Shown here piece by piece: positions 21,050 through 22,423 of a stretch of DNA of 22,423 bases. Position numbers and translations under genes: made by a program. Where the stretch lies: positions 1 through 22,423 of the forward strand of contig JANBQC010000475.1 of NCBI GenBank assembly GCA_027576995.1. The letters run 5' to 3'. Below the pieces are notes generated by a model that worked only from the letters and a program-made list of their open reading frames with translations, ran no database searches and was not told the origin of the DNA. Each line of letters begins with the position of its first letter. Positions within the stretch are counted from its first letter, which is position 1. This DNA is from Dimargaris cristalligena. Its lineage: Eukaryota; Kickxellomycota; Dimargaritomycetes; Dimargaritales; Dimargaritaceae.

Positions 21050-21471
21050 ATTGGGCTATTCGGCGGCATGGGACTACCACTTCTTTTGCGCCTGTCCTGG
21101 TTTTTGCTCTTTACATAACTCCCTAGCTCTCAATCATTGTTTTTTCTCTAGTTTATTCTTACTTTACACCCCCTACTTCCAAGCGCTTCACCACTATTTT
21201 GGCGCGCCCTGCTCCCTCTCTGCGCATTGGTTAAACAGTACAGGTCCATTCTTCGATGTTGGTTTAGGGTCTTGGCTAACCCAGTCCAAGTAAATTGAAT
21301 ATATAATGTTAATAAACTTCTCGGGTTTTATTAATTTAACTATCCGAACAAGCGATGTTCAACTTAACCGAATATTGGAGGGATTCATCCCGGCATTGTA
21401 GCGAAAAATCCCATGTAGATGTTAGGCGTCGTTGATGGTAAAATAAGCATCTCCCCCATTTAACTATACAC
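21050..21471 (+). other. Rei1 3' UTR and spacer
   Basis: T- and C-rich 3' flank with no gene. It contains the candidate poly(A) signal at 21311-21316. Bases 21440-21471 are an ATG-poor, C/T-rich stretch that may be the leader of the small ORF that follows. Confidence 0.5.
21311..21316 (+). terminator. candidate polyadenylation signal of Rei1
   Basis: AATAAA, 262 bases after the Rei1 stop codon. Confidence 0.45.
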
Positions 21472-21659
21472 ATGTCCTTTAAAACTGCTACGTCTACCCC
21501 GGTGGACAAGACCAATGCTACCAATAATGCTGCGACAATGCCTCAACCAGAGGACGATGTGCAGAGACCTAGATAACCGGGGACCTGGCCAATGAGATAC
21601 CCCAGTCACTGATGAGGATGGCCCAGCCCACGAATTATAGTAGACCCGAGCGCCGCTAA
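21472..21659 (+). pseudogene. possible small gene in two frames (frameshift or short intron)
   Basis: Two coding-like blocks with GC-rich third positions lie in different frames. Block A starts at ATG 21472 and runs 34 codons to TAA 21574-21576; it is polar, rich in Thr, Asn and Ala. Block B, one base out of step, is open from ATA 21573 to TAA 21657-21659 (28 codons), with an Asp-Leu-Ala-Asn-Glu-Ile-Pro-Gln start and a basic end. A one-base slip near 21570 would join them into about 62 residues. Alternatively a 47-base intron from GTGCAG (21559) to CCCCAG (21605) joins them in phase 0 into 46 residues, but other introns here are 158 bases or longer. I recognise no family. A poly(A)-like signal lies at 21866-21871. 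It could be a decayed small gene, a real small gene with an unusual intron, or chance. Confidence 0.2.
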
Positions 21660-22423
21660 TTTCTACTCTATGGGATACCCTAATGATTCATATCCAGTGG
21701 GAACTACCTCATATGTGCCATGCATTATTAACAGACCCGCGGCAGCTGATAATCCGATTATATAAAGGATGTTTGGCCAGCATGCCATTACCTCCTCAGT
21801 TTATTAGCAACCCCAACACTGCTACCATTCTTTATTCTCAGATACCATTACTATATCTACTTAATAATAAAACAGTGCTCATTTTCACTCACTTTTAACA
21901 AAAGACTCTGTCATTGGGCTGAGTTCTAACTGTATAATAATGAAAATATTGAATATTAAGCAGCCTGTAATAATGTACTTCCCAACTAAGGATGTTAAAC
22001 TAGCTATCCAGGGAATGTAGAACCAATTGCTCTCAGCTGATGTTAGTACCTTCATTATCATACACCTCATCACCTTTAAATCCATACTATGGACTTTTTA
22101 TATCTACTGTGGTAAACTTACCATATTTTTACTTACCATTATTTTTTTATCTATTTTTTGCACTTATTGGAAGTATGTCCCTGGTGAGTGAATGAGCCCC
22201 TGCCCCTGATGAGTATAGTCATTTTTCCTCCATTTTTATTAATATAGTATTTTTTCTATTAGTATATTATGTACCCTTGACTGTGATGCACCCCTGCCCT
22301 TAACCAGATGATACCCCTGCATTCACACTGCCCCTGGCCCGACTGTGCCCCTGTTCAAAGAATAGCTAACAATAGCTTTCTCCCTTTCTTTTTTTCCCTT
22401 CTATTATTTCACATTGAATTTAT
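21660..22423. other. AT-rich right flank, no gene recognised
   Basis: No frame with recognisable content. AATAAA at 21866-21871 (+) could end a transcript from the small candidate gene. From about 22090 the DNA is T-rich, with many TTTTT runs, and then holds a cluster of CCCCTG words. Confidence 0.55.
22197..22353 (+). repeat. irregular cluster of CCCCTG words
   Basis: CCCCTG occurs six times in 157 bases, at 22197, 22203, 22291, 22314, 22331 and 22348, always on the same strand, with near matches TCCCTG just before (22179) and ACCCTTG within (22273). The copies stand out in otherwise AT-rich DNA. Spacing is uneven (6, 88, 23, 17 and 17 bases). It could be a degenerate minisatellite or a cluster of zinc-finger (stress-element-like, AGGGG on the other strand) sites for a gene beyond the window edge. 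Confidence 0.55.

Noticed and set aside
1..22423. CRISPR array, bacterial operon structure, transposase, reverse transcriptase or rRNA gene
   Set aside because: I looked on both strands and saw no regular spaced repeats, no catalytic motifs of mobile elements and no rRNA-like sequence.

Overview
The window looks like nuclear DNA from a fungus, most likely an early-diverging (zoosporic or zygomycete-grade) lineage. Three things support this. The protein-coding genes are eukaryotic housekeeping genes. They are interrupted by few, short introns (about 160-240 bp) with GTAAGT/GTAAGC donors and CAG/TAG acceptors. Start codons are preceded by pyrimidine-rich, ATG-poor leaders. The exact lineage cannot be fixed by eye. 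Genes are visibly GC-rich and intergenic DNA is AT-rich, which makes the exons stand out.

Layout: positions 1-5359 form a long gene-poor stretch. Its only coding-like piece is a 57-codon ORF at 3437-3610 that begins with a signal-peptide-like segment. Five well-supported genes follow, with strictly alternating orientation: (1) an intronless PPR-like protein with a mitochondrial presequence, + strand, 5360-7924; (2) the anaphase-promoting complex subunit Apc4, - strand, four exons, 11750-8311; (3) an intronless GCN20/ABCF3-type ABC ATPase, + strand, 12380-14677; (4) a Rex1/REXO1-type DEDDh RNA exonuclease, - strand, three exons, 17963-15221; (5) the cytoplasmic 60S biogenesis factor Rei1/ZNF622, + strand, two exons, 19416-21049. 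Pairs 1/2 and 3/4 converge. Pairs 2/3 and 4/5 diverge from shared promoter regions of about 0.63 and 1.45 kb. After Rei1 there is a weak candidate for a small gene (21472-21659), then AT-rich DNA with a cluster of CCCCTG words (22197-22353).

Four of the five genes act in RNA metabolism or translation: organellar RNA, amino-acid-starvation control of eIF2 kinase, rRNA/tRNA 3' trimming and pre-60S maturation. The fifth is a cell-cycle ubiquitin ligase scaffold. In a eukaryote this need not mean functional clustering. I found no previously undescribed multi-gene system, mobile element, CRISPR array or intact RNA gene. The items worth a second look are two small ORF candidates, one doubtful splice junction in Apc4, a degenerate tRNA-like segment upstream of the GCN20 gene, and a few palindromes and repeats in non-coding DNA.
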